Assembly: GCA_029553845.1 (NCBI GenBank)
Contig: JAKPKF010000414.1
Location: 1-11,628 of the forward strand
Direction: 5' to 3'
Source of the DNA: a bacterium
GTDB lineage: Bacteria; Patescibacteria; Dojkabacteria; SC72
Length of the DNA: 11,628 nucleotides
Position numbers and translations under genes: made by a program. Position 1 is the first letter of the stretch. Each line of letters opens with the position of its first letter. The notes under the pieces were generated by a model that worked only from the letters and a program-made list of their open reading frames with translations, had not been told where the DNA came from and searched no databases. Below, in pieces: positions 1 through 6,415 of this stretch.

Positions 1-215
1 CAACTTTTCTTGTTTCTCTTCTTCCGGAAACTTTTATTGAACCTGCTAGTCTTATAAGTACCTATCTTATAACGAAGTGCAGTATTATTTCCCAGGTTGA
101 AGCGAGTACGTTCAAAATAAATAAGACCAATCTGCTTAAAAAACTGAATTCCTTCTCTCCTGCGCAACACTTATCTCTTGTTATGAAACTTGAACATCTT
201 AAAGCTATTTCCTGA
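1..215 (+). CDS. C-terminal fragment of an unrecognised protein (cut by window edge)
   Basis: The frame starting at base 3 is open for 70 codons and ends with TGA at 213-215. The other two plus-strand frames are closed by stops within the first 60 bases. A bidirectional hairpin begins five bases after the stop, as expected at the end of a real gene. The visible tail is rich in Leu, Ile, Ser and Lys (ending LVMKLEHLKAIS) and shows no motif that I recognise. The product could be cytoplasmic. There is no membrane-length hydrophobic stretch and no cysteine pattern. It converges on the lipoprotein gene. No function is proposed. Confidence 0.55.
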   Translation, partial: TFLVSLLPETFIEPASLISTYLITKCSIISQVEASTFKINKTNLLKKLNSFSPAQHLSLVMKLEHLKAIS

Positions 216-220
216 CACAA

Positions 221-250
221 GAAAGGGCGCACAGTATAGTGCGCCCCTTC
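221..250. terminator. Bidirectional intrinsic terminator between convergent genes
   Basis: GGGCGCAC (225-232) pairs with GTGCGCCC (239-246) across a 6-nt loop. After one A/C mismatch the stem continues with three more pairs (221-223 with 248-250). The stem is GC-rich and lies between the stop of the plus-strand gene at 215 and the stop of the minus-strand lipoprotein gene at 254. It is followed by TTCTT-like bases on the plus strand and TTTCTTG on the minus strand, so it can serve both genes. Confidence 0.75.
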
Positions 251-253
251 TTA

Positions 254-1093
254 TTACTGTACTCTCCGGTATTTTCCTTCGGGAAACTGTAATTGATTCC
301 CCAAACTATTAAACCCGGCTCCTATTTCTATGTACGAACTTCCGTAAGATAAAATCATAACCTCTCCGAACCCGGCGGCCACAACCTTTTCCATTGCTTC
401 TTCTCCGCTCATCCTTACGTATGGATTCTGATTCATGTTTATTACACTACTCATATACATAAGATCGTTCGGATCATTATAGTTCTTTATATACAGAGTA
501 TTGTTACTTGCTCTTTCAAACAACAACATACTATCTTGGGAAGTAACTTCTACATATGAACCAGAATATTCCGTTCCATCTACTGTAAAAGTCTCGGCTT
601 GTGGATAGTAGTATACTATTTGCTTGTATCCATTTGAAAGAGAATCCCAATAAATACTTATTTTATAACCATCTTTTTCAAAATAAGCTCTTTTGGTAGA
701 ATCTTCATCACCTTCGAATACTTTACTCACAAAGTAATCCCAGGTGTAATATTGTTCCGGTGACATATTATTAAGGGAAACGCTGTTGTCCCATGTCGCA
801 TACAAGGTTATGTCCTCGGTTACCGGGGAAGAAAAATCATATTCATTGGCACCTTCTGGGTCAGTACACCACCAATTAAAATACCAACCAGCGCGAGAAG
901 GATCATTTGGTTTTGTAATGGTGCTGCCATCTTCAACCATAGTGGAGTATATCAACCCATTGTCATAATTTTCGTTGATTGTCACCGTGTGCATTTTCGG
1001 CCTGGGATCTGGATCAGACCCCGAACCAGAAGAGCAACTTAAAAATAGAATAGATAAAACTGTCAGAAAGAAAAAGTATTTACCAGTTTTCAT
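254..1093 (-). CDS. Predicted outer-surface lipoprotein with one Flg_new/InlB B-type repeat
   Basis: The 279-residue product starts with a lipoprotein signal peptide: basic MKTGK, a hydrophobic core at residues 6-16, and lipobox LFLSC with the lipidated Cys at 20. A Ser/Gly/Asp/Pro-rich tether follows (21-33). Residues about 36-101 form one Listeria-Bacteroides repeat (Flg_new/InlB B-like), with the typical DGSTIT, GWYFNWW and ITLYATW signatures. Residues 107-279 are a Tyr-rich domain that I do not recognise. The repeat family occurs in surface adhesins and in many spirochaete lipoproteins, so a cell-envelope role is inferred. The start at 1093 is supported by GGAGG six bases upstream and by a near-consensus promoter just beyond. 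The gene is monocistronic and converges on the gene to its left. Whether it is element cargo or older chromosome is unclear. Confidence 0.85.
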   Translation of the reverse strand: MKTGKYFFFLTVLSILFLSCSSGSGSDPDPRPKMHTVTINENYDNGLIYSTMVEDGSTITKPNDPSRAGWYFNWWCTDPEGANEYDFSSPVTEDITLYATWDNSVSLNNMSPEQYYTWDYFVSKVFEGDEDSTKRAYFEKDGYKISIYWDSLSNGYKQIVYYYPQAETFTVDGTEYSGSYVEVTSQDSMLLFERASNNTLYIKNYNDPNDLMYMSSVINMNQNPYVRMSGEEAMEKVVAAGFGEVMILSYGSSYIEIGAGFNSLGNQLQFPEGKYRRVQ

Positions 1094-1121
1094 TAATGGC
1101 CTCCATTAAATATTTGTTGTA

Positions 1122-1150
1122 ATTATATCATGATACAGTAAAGATCTCAA
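1122..1150 (-). promoter_or_regulatory. Sigma-70-type promoter with extended -10 for the lipoprotein gene
   Basis: On the minus strand, -35 TTGAGA (1145-1150, 5/6 consensus) is separated by exactly 17 bases from a perfect -10 TATAAT (1122-1127). The -10 is preceded by TGA, giving an extended -10. Transcription would begin near 1115, leaving a leader of about 22 nt that carries the GGAGG ribosome site. This is the best promoter match in the window. Confidence 0.75.
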
Positions 1151-1252
1151 AATAGATCAATGTGGAGAAAGTATTATTTGATAATTACTAATCATAGAAA
1201 GAGTGTGTTGCATGTATGTTAGTTGATATTAAAATTATCTTAAATAATGCCA

Positions 1253-1269
1253 GTTTTAGACTCTAAAAC
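1253..1269. promoter_or_regulatory. Perfect 17-bp palindrome, possible operator or parS-like site
   Basis: GTTTTAGA (1253-1260), a central C, then TCTAAAAC (1262-1269) form a perfect dyad with 8-bp half-sites. It lies in the noncoding stretch between the divergent lipoprotein and nuclease-ATPase genes, about 90 bases upstream of the latter's start. The short arms and one-base centre suit binding by a dimeric HTH or ParB-type protein better than an RNA hairpin. I saw no second copy in the window. Confidence 0.45.
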
Positions 1270-1322
1270 ATCAGTTGTATTTAGTAGCGAGAACCAGTAA
1301 ATATGAATCGTTTTTGTGTCGA

Positions 1323-1345
1323 GTAAAATACAATATTCATTTTAC
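1323..1345. promoter_or_regulatory. 7-bp inverted repeat in the leader of the nuclease-AAA+ gene
   Basis: GTAAAAT (1323-1329) and ATTTTAC (1339-1345) flank a 9-nt loop and end one base before the AAGGAG ribosome site at 1346-1351. A -10-like TACAAT (1329-1334) sits inside the repeat, but I see no convincing -35 for it. The repeat could be an operator over the promoter or a weak hairpin affecting ribosome access. Confidence 0.35.
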
Positions 1346-1357
1346 AAGGAGTATTGT

Positions 1358-2884
1358 ATGGAAAAGACGAAATTTAGATCTGGACTCGAAAAGAGGTGGC
1401 ATGAAGAGTTGGAGAAACTTGGTATTGAACATCACTATGAAGCAATGAAGATTCCAATGACTATTGATGGGATAGAAACCACGTATACACCAGATTTTAT
1501 TCTACCAGGACAGGGAGTTGTTATAGAAGTAAAGGGAAGCCATAAGTGGGCGGGAAAGTCGATGCAAAAAACCAGAACGCTTGCAAAGATGGGTTATATC
1601 GTCCTGAAGTGTGTTGATGAAGGTAAATTTAACTTCATTGATAATGATAACTGTGATTGCTTTGTTTTACTTTGTCCTAATTGTAGTAAGCATCTGTTTG
1701 CTTGTTCAGTCTATGAAGAATGTCCTTTCTGTAAAAATGTTGAACGAAAAGAGATAGTTAGAGATGGGAAAACTGGTATTACTTCATGGAAAAAGAAGAG
1801 AGAAATCGAGAAGTGGCTATTTGATAAATCAGCGTTTGATCGAATCAATAATACTCTTTCCAAGGAAGTCATGGATTTGCATAAAGGTGTCTATGAAAAA
1901 CTCTGTGGTAACCCAAGGCATATTGATTATGATTCGTCGATGATTAGTAAACTGAATGATTTATTTGATAAATACCCAAACATGGATGAAGTGCGAGATT
2001 TCGTCTTTTCATCAATTGATACTTTATCGATACGGTTGAATAGCAATATATCATTTCCTCCTATTCTACTTGAAGGAAGCCCCGGGTGTGGCAAAACATC
2101 CTTTGCTACTGAGCTTGGAAAAATACTGGCGAACGACAATTACAGGAAAATTGAGGTAAGTAATGGTATCGCCGGTTTCACATTGACAGGTACTGATCGG
2201 GGTTATTCAAGTGCTGAACCAGGGCTGATACTACAAGCTATGTTTACAGATGGATTTTCTCCTATTAAGAACCCTGTAATAATAATTGACGAAATCGATA
2301 AATGTGATAGAAGTTCGCATCCGGTTGAGCCGGTATTTCATACTTTGCTTGAAAGGAAAAGCGCACAAGTATATACCGATAATTTCTTTGGTGTGCCTGT
2401 TGATGCATCAAGAGTAAACTATATTGGTCTTTGTAATGATTCATCTGCTGTGTCAAAAACCATTCTTGATCGATTCAAGCATTTCAAGATAAGAGATTAC
2501 ACCGCTATTGAGATGCGAGATATTGTCATTCCCTGTATCTATAGAGATTGGCTTGTACAGGAAAATCTAGATCCAACAAGAATCCCTAAAAACTTATCTC
2601 TTGAAATCCGAGAGATAGTGCATAAGAGGAGTGACGGGAAACCCCGAAAAATTATACCTGTATTGAATGAACTTCTTCGGAAGTACTTGTATACAGACCC
2701 TGAGACTAGTCTTACCATTAGTCTATTTACAAAAAAAGAACTGAAGAAATGGCAAAGTCTATGTGGAGAAGAAAATAGAGTGATAGAAGAAGATGAAGAA
2801 GACGAGATTTCTGATGATGGTATCGGGTTCCTTAATGAGACTAATGATTTAATTAGCTACCTGCCAGTTTTTAGCGAAGATTGA
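1358..2884 (+). CDS. PD-(D/E)XK nuclease - zinc ribbon - Lon-like AAA+ ATPase fusion
   Basis: The 508-residue product has three parts. Residues 1-85 match a PD-(D/E)XK nuclease: E11 in SGLEKRW, then YTPDF (D46), then IEVKG (E57, K59), similar to small phage/TnsA-like endonucleases. Residues 106-125 form a zinc ribbon (CPNC...CPFC). Residues about 225-400 form an AAA+ module with Walker A GSPGCGKT (240-247), Walker B IIIDEIDK (308-315), sensor-1 N360 and an arginine in LDRF (R372). The order VEPVFHTLLE...VPVDASRVNYIGLCN resembles the ATPase of Lon, but no Lon protease domain follows. The C-terminus is very acidic. The start at ATG 1358 is chosen because AAGGAG lies six bases upstream; a GTG 42 bases earlier has no such site. 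An ATP-driven DNA-processing or defence nuclease is inferred. The exact role is unknown. Confidence 0.85.
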   Translation: MEKTKFRSGLEKRWHEELEKLGIEHHYEAMKIPMTIDGIETTYTPDFILPGQGVVIEVKGSHKWAGKSMQKTRTLAKMGYIVLKCVDEGKFNFIDNDNCDCFVLLCPNCSKHLFACSVYEECPFCKNVERKEIVRDGKTGITSWKKKREIEKWLFDKSAFDRINNTLSKEVMDLHKGVYEKLCGNPRHIDYDSSMISKLNDLFDKYPNMDEVRDFVFSSIDTLSIRLNSNISFPPILLEGSPGCGKTSFATELGKILANDNYRKIEVSNGIAGFTLTGTDRGYSSAEPGLILQAMFTDGFSPIKNPVIIIDEIDKCDRSSHPVEPVFHTLLERKSAQVYTDNFFGVPVDASRVNYIGLCNDSSAVSKTILDRFKHFKIRDYTAIEMRDIVIPCIYRDWLVQENLDPTRIPKNLSLEIREIVHKRSDGKPRKIIPVLNELLRKYLYTDPETSLTISLFTKKELKKWQSLCGEENRVIEEDEEDEISDDGIGFLNETNDLISYLPVFSED

Positions 2885-2918
2885 TGTTGTAGGTAAGCAA
2901 AAGTTGTAAACGAAATAA

Positions 2919-2950
2919 TCAGGAAGGTGTATACGAATACATCTTCCTGA
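2919..2950. terminator. Bidirectional terminator at the end of the replication/partition operon
   Basis: A 14-bp stem (2919-2932 with 2937-2950, one G-T pair at 2927/2942) closes a 4-nt ACGA loop. It lies between the stop of the nuclease-ATPase gene at 2884 and the stop of the minus-strand operon at 2954. The minus strand continues with TTATTTCGTTT, so termination is likely stronger for the minus operon. Confidence 0.75.
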
Positions 2951-2953
2951 GAA

Positions 2954-4069
2954 TTAAAGCTCGTAATCTGAATATCCATACTTTTTGCGTATACTATTAA
3001 TACTTTCGGTAATAGGTACTTTTGAAAGAATACTGTTTTGATATATTTCTTTACACTCATTTTCATATTGTCTCAATACTTTTGGATCAAGAGTTCTTTT
3101 CCATTTGAAATGTTTTATTTCATTTTCATCTGTACGCTCTTCAGGATTGATACCGCATCCGTGACAAGTTAAGAAAGGTTGAGTAATAAGGGTATTACAA
3201 ACTGGACACAGGATTGGTTGCTCTTTATCCTTTCTTGTATTGTCTTTGTTTGCTAGGTCTAATTTGTGTTGTTTGTAACGATCAAGAAGATCTTTCTCAA
3301 AGAATACTTTCCTGAAATAGGCGCATTTATTTCGGAATTCTTTTGATTTCATGTCGTTGTAAATCCAGTGAAGAAAGTCTGCGTCCAGTGAATGATAAAT
3401 CATATACTCTGCCATTTTTGCATAATCACGGGTATTCAATATCAAATCTGGTGCAATATCTTTACACATTGTCTCTAGAGAAATGTACATAGCTGCTGCT
3501 TTTTCTTGTTCTTTTGGTAGAAGAGTAGAAGAGCTATGTAAGAGGGGTCTTTTGGGTGTACTTTTAGATACGGTGCGCATATGCTCCGTTATTTCATTGA
3601 CCAGGTTACTATGTAGTTCAGTGCTTGCTATTTCTTTTGTGGTATTTTCTGATTCTGTAGAATCTTTTTTATTCTTGTCAGCGAGGTTATCATTATTGGG
3701 AATGATACCATTAGCCTTTGTATAGCAATATTTCTCTAACTCGCGATAATTGATGTGAAAATAGGTATATGTTCCATCAATCCTTTTTTCTATATGTTTC
3801 TCCAAAAGGTTGGCGCCTGCCAATTTATCAAAATGTCTTGCAATAATCCGAGTATTATTGATCTCCAGTATTGGTAGATCATTAAGTATGGCTGCATATT
3901 TGACCCAGAAAAAAGTTTTTGATGTTCCATCACTATTTTTTATATCTAAAGTTACCATTTTTCCACTCTTTGAAAAATCAACTAACCAACGAAGAATATA
4001 GGAATCCTTAAGTCCCAAATTATTCTCAATTAATCTTTTCTGCGAAAATCCTACTATGGAATATTTCAT
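2954..4069 (-). CDS. Winged-helix, zinc-ribbon protein, likely replication initiator of the element
   Basis: The protein has 371 residues. The N-terminal 115 residues (SYILRWLVDF, FFWVKYAAILNDLPIL, RIIARHFDKLAGANLLEK, TYFHINYRELEK) read like the winged-helix domain of phage replisome organisers and plasmid initiators. A polar linker at about 120-185 follows, then a helical region, then a C-terminal zinc ribbon with CPVC (288-291) and CHGC (302-305). Its ATG overlaps the parB stop by 4 nt (ATGA), so translation is coupled. It is the last gene of the partition operon, and a strong terminator follows. The domain reading and the position beside parAB support a replication initiator, but I see no catalytic motif and no iterons. 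It could instead be another DNA-binding maintenance protein. Confidence 0.6.
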   Translation of the reverse strand: MKYSIVGFSQKRLIENNLGLKDSYILRWLVDFSKSGKMVTLDIKNSDGTSKTFFWVKYAAILNDLPILEINNTRIIARHFDKLAGANLLEKHIEKRIDGTYTYFHINYRELEKYCYTKANGIIPNNDNLADKNKKDSTESENTTKEIASTELHSNLVNEITEHMRTVSKSTPKRPLLHSSSTLLPKEQEKAAAMYISLETMCKDIAPDLILNTRDYAKMAEYMIYHSLDADFLHWIYNDMKSKEFRNKCAYFRKVFFEKDLLDRYKQHKLDLANKDNTRKDKEQPILCPVCNTLITQPFLTCHGCGINPEERTDENEIKHFKWKRTLDPKVLRQYENECKEIYQNSILSKVPITESINSIRKKYGYSDYEL

Positions 4070-5010
4070 ATCTCATCCTTATCTTTTGAATTATGAAGGA
4101 ATAATTCATTTTTAAGATGCATGATCCATGCAATAAGAAAGTCCAGCATTGTACTTTGTGTGATGAATCCGGAAAGTTTCAATTTCTCCATATAACTTAT
4201 TATGTAGTTAATATCGATATCAAAATTCCATGTTCCTTGTCTTTGTAGAATATTGATTTGAAAATCATCAAGAACTGGTAATGTGTTGATGGAATGAGTT
4301 TGCTGTCTTTGTGCTTTTTTAAGCTTCTCTTGTCGTTTCCTTTTAGTATTTAGTTCCTTTCTGCTTAAGCTTATATCTTGAACAGTCAAGTTGTTCCCCT
4401 GTTTCTTCTTTGCATTTCTGTAGATTGCTGCGTCTCGTTTTATTTGTGGAATGCTTTTCCCAAGTTTTTTTGATAAGTCGCTAACAGAAATCGTATCACC
4501 GTGATCCCTTTTTCTTCCGGGTTTTCCAGTAGTACAGAAATAGTCTGGCCATATTTCTGCATAGAGAACTATTCTGGTATCTTCATCTATTTCAAAACGT
4601 AACAGGTTGCCAAGATAGACTCTTTGCTTTATTTCCTCACTTGTTAATGGTGTAGTAATAATACGAGTGGGTAGCATTCCGATTGAATTTCCCTCAGCAG
4701 ATAGCTTTTTTGCTACTTCGTATCGACTATGTCCTTCTATTATAAGACCATCAGGCATCACAATAAGAGGATTAAGAATTGCTTTTGTCTCAGAAATATC
4801 TTTATAGAGTGTCAAGAATTGCTCGTCTGTTTTAAGGGCATCAAATACAGCATTACAGGGATTTGGTTTGAAGAAAGAAAGCGGTTTATAAAGGATATTT
4901 GATAGAATTAGTCCCTCGAGCACGGTATTACTTACATCTTTTGAATCAATTTTTAATCCTGAATGCCCAACTCTTGCACCAAGAACAGCATCATCTGCTT
5001 TTTTCCCCAT
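4066..5010 (-). CDS. parB: ParB-like partition protein
   Basis: The product has 314 residues. Residues about 45-145 form a ParB/Srx-type domain: ILNPLIVMPDGLIIEGHSRYEVAKK contains the conserved nucleotide-binding loop (EGHSRYEVA, 92-100) and is followed by RVYLGNLLRF. A helix-turn-helix at about 173-198 (ISVSDLSKKLGKSIPQIKRD) would bind the centromere site. A Lys/Arg/Gln-rich stretch and a C-terminal region with hydrophobic repeats, possibly a dimer domain, complete it. The start ATG overlaps the parA stop by one base (TAATG), with GAGGAG eight bases upstream. Together with ParA it should segregate a circular form of the element or stabilise it after excision. No certain parS was found. The palindrome at 1253-1269 is one candidate. 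Confidence 0.88.
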   Translation of the reverse strand: MGKKADDAVLGARVGHSGLKIDSKDVSNTVLEGLILSNILYKPLSFFKPNPCNAVFDALKTDEQFLTLYKDISETKAILNPLIVMPDGLIIEGHSRYEVAKKLSAEGNSIGMLPTRIITTPLTSEEIKQRVYLGNLLRFEIDEDTRIVLYAEIWPDYFCTTGKPGRKRDHGDTISVSDLSKKLGKSIPQIKRDAAIYRNAKKKQGNNLTVQDISLSRKELNTKRKRQEKLKKAQRQQTHSINTLPVLDDFQINILQRQGTWNFDIDINYIISYMEKLKLSGFITQSTMLDFLIAWIMHLKNELFLHNSKDKDEI

Positions 5011-5726
5011 TATAGTAACTCCTCAGCAAGAGTATTAAATTGTTTCCATGCAATGGTATCCTTTCTTAGATCTGTACCGCTTGATGCATTATTCTTGAGT
5101 GCATTGTTTCTGCTAATATAACTTTCTGTAAGATCCCATATCTTTACCTTGTGAAGTTTCTCAAGTTCGGTGTCTGAAACCATAGATGGAATTGCAAGTA
5201 GGTTAATTTCCGTTCCCGTGCTTTGTGTGACTTTATGACATTCTTCTTTGAGTAATGAGTAACCCTGGATAGTCCATCTACTCCAGGTGACAGGACACAG
5301 GAGTATATTACTTGCATATAGTGCTGCTGTAAGTGCGAAAGAAATTGAAGGTGGTGTATCAATGATTATATAATCATAATCGGTTTTTCCAAGTAGTGTC
5401 GGGAAGCGTAATAGAGCACCAGGATCACGTGCTAATTCGATTTCAATGCAGGCCAAAAGTGGGGTAGCAGGGATTATATCAATTGAAGAAGTTTTATGTA
5501 TACATTCCTCAAGGGTCTTACGACCTGTTAATACATGGTATAGGTTTTTTCCCTCTATCTCTTCAACAGATACTTTACGAAGGAAGAAGTCAGTACAATT
5601 ATTGTTGTGATCAAAATCTATACAAAGAACTTTCTTTGATTTATCTAAGAGAGCTTTCGACAAATTTATGCTTATCGTTGATTTCCCAACACCGCCTTTA
5701 CCAGATGCAACAGCTATAGTCGTCAT
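5010..5726 (-). CDS. parA: ParA-family partition ATPase
   Basis: The 238-residue protein is a small ParA/Soj-type ATPase without an N-terminal HTH. The deviant Walker A motif KGGVGKST lies at 10-17 (signature lysine K10), the switch-I-like CIDFDHNNNCTDFF at 35-48, and Walker B IIIDTPPS at 120-127. The ATPase binds nucleoid DNA cooperatively and is displaced by ParB, which moves the element's DNA before cell division. I chose ATG 5726 because TGGAG lies seven bases upstream and the protein then begins directly with the MTTIAVASGKGGVGKS strand. An upstream in-frame ATG at 5765 would add 13 residues but lacks a ribosome site. The 53-nt gap after the preceding gene holds nothing recognisable. Confidence 0.93.
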   Translation of the reverse strand: MTTIAVASGKGGVGKSTISINLSKALLDKSKKVLCIDFDHNNNCTDFFLRKVSVEEIEGKNLYHVLTGRKTLEECIHKTSSIDIIPATPLLACIEIELARDPGALLRFPTLLGKTDYDYIIIDTPPSISFALTAALYASNILLCPVTWSRWTIQGYSLLKEECHKVTQSTGTEINLLAIPSMVSDTELEKLHKVKIWDLTESYISRNNALKNNASSGTDLRKDTIAWKQFNTLAEELL

Positions 5727-5779
5727 ATTGAATCTCCATATCCTGCTTACAGGTAAAAATACCAATTACAAAATTATTG

Positions 5780-5986
5780 TCATTTATCATTCTTTGATAG
5801 TTGGAACATTGTATTTCTGGTTCGTGAAACTCCGGCAAAAGCTATTTCATTACCCCTGATTACACATGTAAGAGATGCTTCTCCATAATCGATTTGAGCG
5901 ACTTGTTGCAGAAGGTCAAGATACGATGATTCAAGCTTTTCCTTAATCATTTCCATTCTCTCTTGTGCTGGGATATTTTTACTCAT
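5780..5986 (-). CDS. Small protein of unknown function in the partition operon (68 aa)
   Basis: The 68-residue product starts at an ATG overlapping the stop of the upstream HTH gene (ATGA) and has GGAGG seven bases upstream, so it is very likely translated and coupled. The N-terminal half is predicted helical and charged (ERMEMIKEKLESSYLDLLQQVAQI). The C-terminal half looks like short beta strands (ASLTCVIRGNEIAFAGVSRT). There is no signal peptide or membrane segment and only one Cys. I do not recognise the family. Its position between an HTH regulator and parA suggests an accessory or autoregulatory role. Confidence 0.75.
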   Translation of the reverse strand: MSKNIPAQERMEMIKEKLESSYLDLLQQVAQIDYGEASLTCVIRGNEIAFAGVSRTRNTMFQLSKNDK

Positions 5987-6168
5987 CTGGCAACCTCCGC
6001 TATGGCTTCTTGACTTAATTTGGTTATATAGTCATCAAGCATTTCTTTGTCATACCGAGTAAGATGACCAATTTTGATAGGAGTAATCTCTTTGTGTCGT
6101 GAGAGTGTTTTAGGGCTTATTGAAAGGTATTCTGCTGCTTCCCTTATTGATAAGCATCTTCGTGTCAT
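5983..6168 (-). CDS. Small MerR/excisionase-type helix-turn-helix protein, first gene of the operon
   Basis: The 61-residue product is almost entirely one HTH_17/excisionase-like winged helix: LSIREAAEYLSISPKTLSRH forms helices 1-3, and IGHLTRYDKEMLDDYI forms the wing and the closing helix. Such proteins act as recombination directionality factors or as small transcription regulators. I chose ATG 6168 because GGAGG (6174-6178) lies five bases upstream. The frame is open further up to an ATG at 6282, but that would run through a terminator hairpin and lacks a ribosome site. It heads the operon with parA, parB and the initiator-like gene, so it may autoregulate maintenance or excision. Confidence 0.8.
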   Translation of the reverse strand: MTRRCLSIREAAEYLSISPKTLSRHKEITPIKIGHLTRYDKEMLDDYITKLSQEAIAEVAR

Positions 6169-6182
6169 GTAAACCTCCAAAT

Positions 6183-6224
6183 AAAAAAAGCCCGACTTCC
6201 AAGTAGCGAATTGGAAGTCGGGCT
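6183..6224 (-). terminator. Intrinsic terminator in the leader of the partition/replication operon (attenuator)
   Basis: A perfect 14-bp stem (6189-6202 with 6211-6224, GC-rich at the base) closes an 8-nt loop. On the minus strand it is followed directly by a run of seven Ts (6183-6189). It lies downstream of the operon promoter and only a few bases ahead of the GGAGG of the first gene. It is not between genes, so it must be read through, or prevented from forming, for the operon to be expressed. Confidence 0.85.
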
Positions 6225-6305
6225 GGTTCCCTTCCGGGTAATCACCCAAGGTGATTAGAGAGTCGCTACGCGCTCTAATCATCCTGAAATATCATAGTTA
6301 ATAAG
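6183..6305 (-). ncRNA. Structured leader RNA with complementary hairpin loops
   Basis: The predicted minus-strand transcript starts near 6305. It can fold as hairpin P1 (6252-6260 with 6273-6281, 9 bp, 12-nt loop), P2 (6239-6246 with 6250-6257, 8 bp, 3-nt loop), a CCC-GGAA-GGG hairpin with a GNRA tetraloop (6229-6238), and the terminator hairpin P4. P1 and P2 share bases 6252-6257 and exclude each other. The P1 loop contains the complement of the P4 loop over 7 nt (6263-6269 with 6203-6209), so a loop-loop contact is possible. If the terminator works, the short product is about 120 nt. The family is not recognised. Antisense- or ligand-controlled attenuation is inferred. Confidence 0.6.
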
Positions 6306-6312
6306 CAATTTC

Positions 6313-6341
6313 ATAGTAGTGTGAAGTTTTGAATAAGTCAA
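6313..6341 (-). promoter_or_regulatory. Promoter of the partition/replication operon
   Basis: On the minus strand, -35 TTGACT (6336-6341, 5/6) is followed after 17 bases by -10 TACTAT (6313-6318, 4/6). The start would be near 6305, just ahead of the structured leader. The -10 overlaps one TCATAGT repeat, and the -35 overlaps the divergent promoter, which suggests repression and mutual interference. Confidence 0.6.
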
Positions 6342-6358
6342 GAGAAATCTTGTATAAA
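6329..6358 (+). promoter_or_regulatory. Promoter of the XRE regulator gene
   Basis: On the plus strand, -35 TTGAAT (6329-6334, 4/6) is separated by 18 bases from -10 TATAAA (6353-6358, 5/6). The transcript would start near 6365, about 50 nt ahead of the regulator's ATG. It physically overlaps the divergent operon promoter at 6336-6341. A short dyad CAAGA/TCTTG (6339-6343, 6348-6352) sits in the spacer. Confidence 0.5.
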
Positions 6359-6415
6359 AAGAAAAATCGGATTGAAAAAACTGAAATTTCTTAAAAACTA
6401 TGAAATAATTGAGAT

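Larger units (their letters stand above)
6292..6403. promoter_or_regulatory. Three TCATAGT repeats around the divergent promoters, candidate operators
   Basis: TCATAGT occurs at 6292-6298 and 6311-6317 on the plus strand and inverted (ACTATGA) at 6397-6403. The first two start 19 bases apart, close to two helical turns. The second and third share the longer core TTTCATAGT. One copy covers the operon -10, one lies just past its start, and one lies in the leader of the XRE gene. This arrangement resembles a phage-type switch bound by the neighbouring XRE protein or the small HTH protein. Confidence 0.4.

Noticed and set aside
1253..1264. GTTTTAGA as the start of a CRISPR repeat
   Set aside because: There is a single copy, no spacers and no cas genes. 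It is part of a simple palindrome.
1316..1357. GTG start adding 14 residues to the nuclease-AAA+ protein
   Set aside because: The bases encode a non-domain extension and contain the AAGGAG of the ATG at 1358. No ribosome site precedes the GTG.
5727..5765. Upstream ATG for ParA
   Set aside because: It lacks a ribosome site, and the conserved ParA strand begins directly at the downstream ATG with TGGAG correctly spaced.
6169..6282. In-frame 38-codon upstream extension of the small HTH protein from an ATG at 6282
   Set aside because: There is no ribosome site before 6282, and the frame runs through a perfect terminator hairpin. GGAGG five bases before 6168 marks the real start. A translated leader peptide cannot be fully excluded, but 38 open codons are not unusual by chance.
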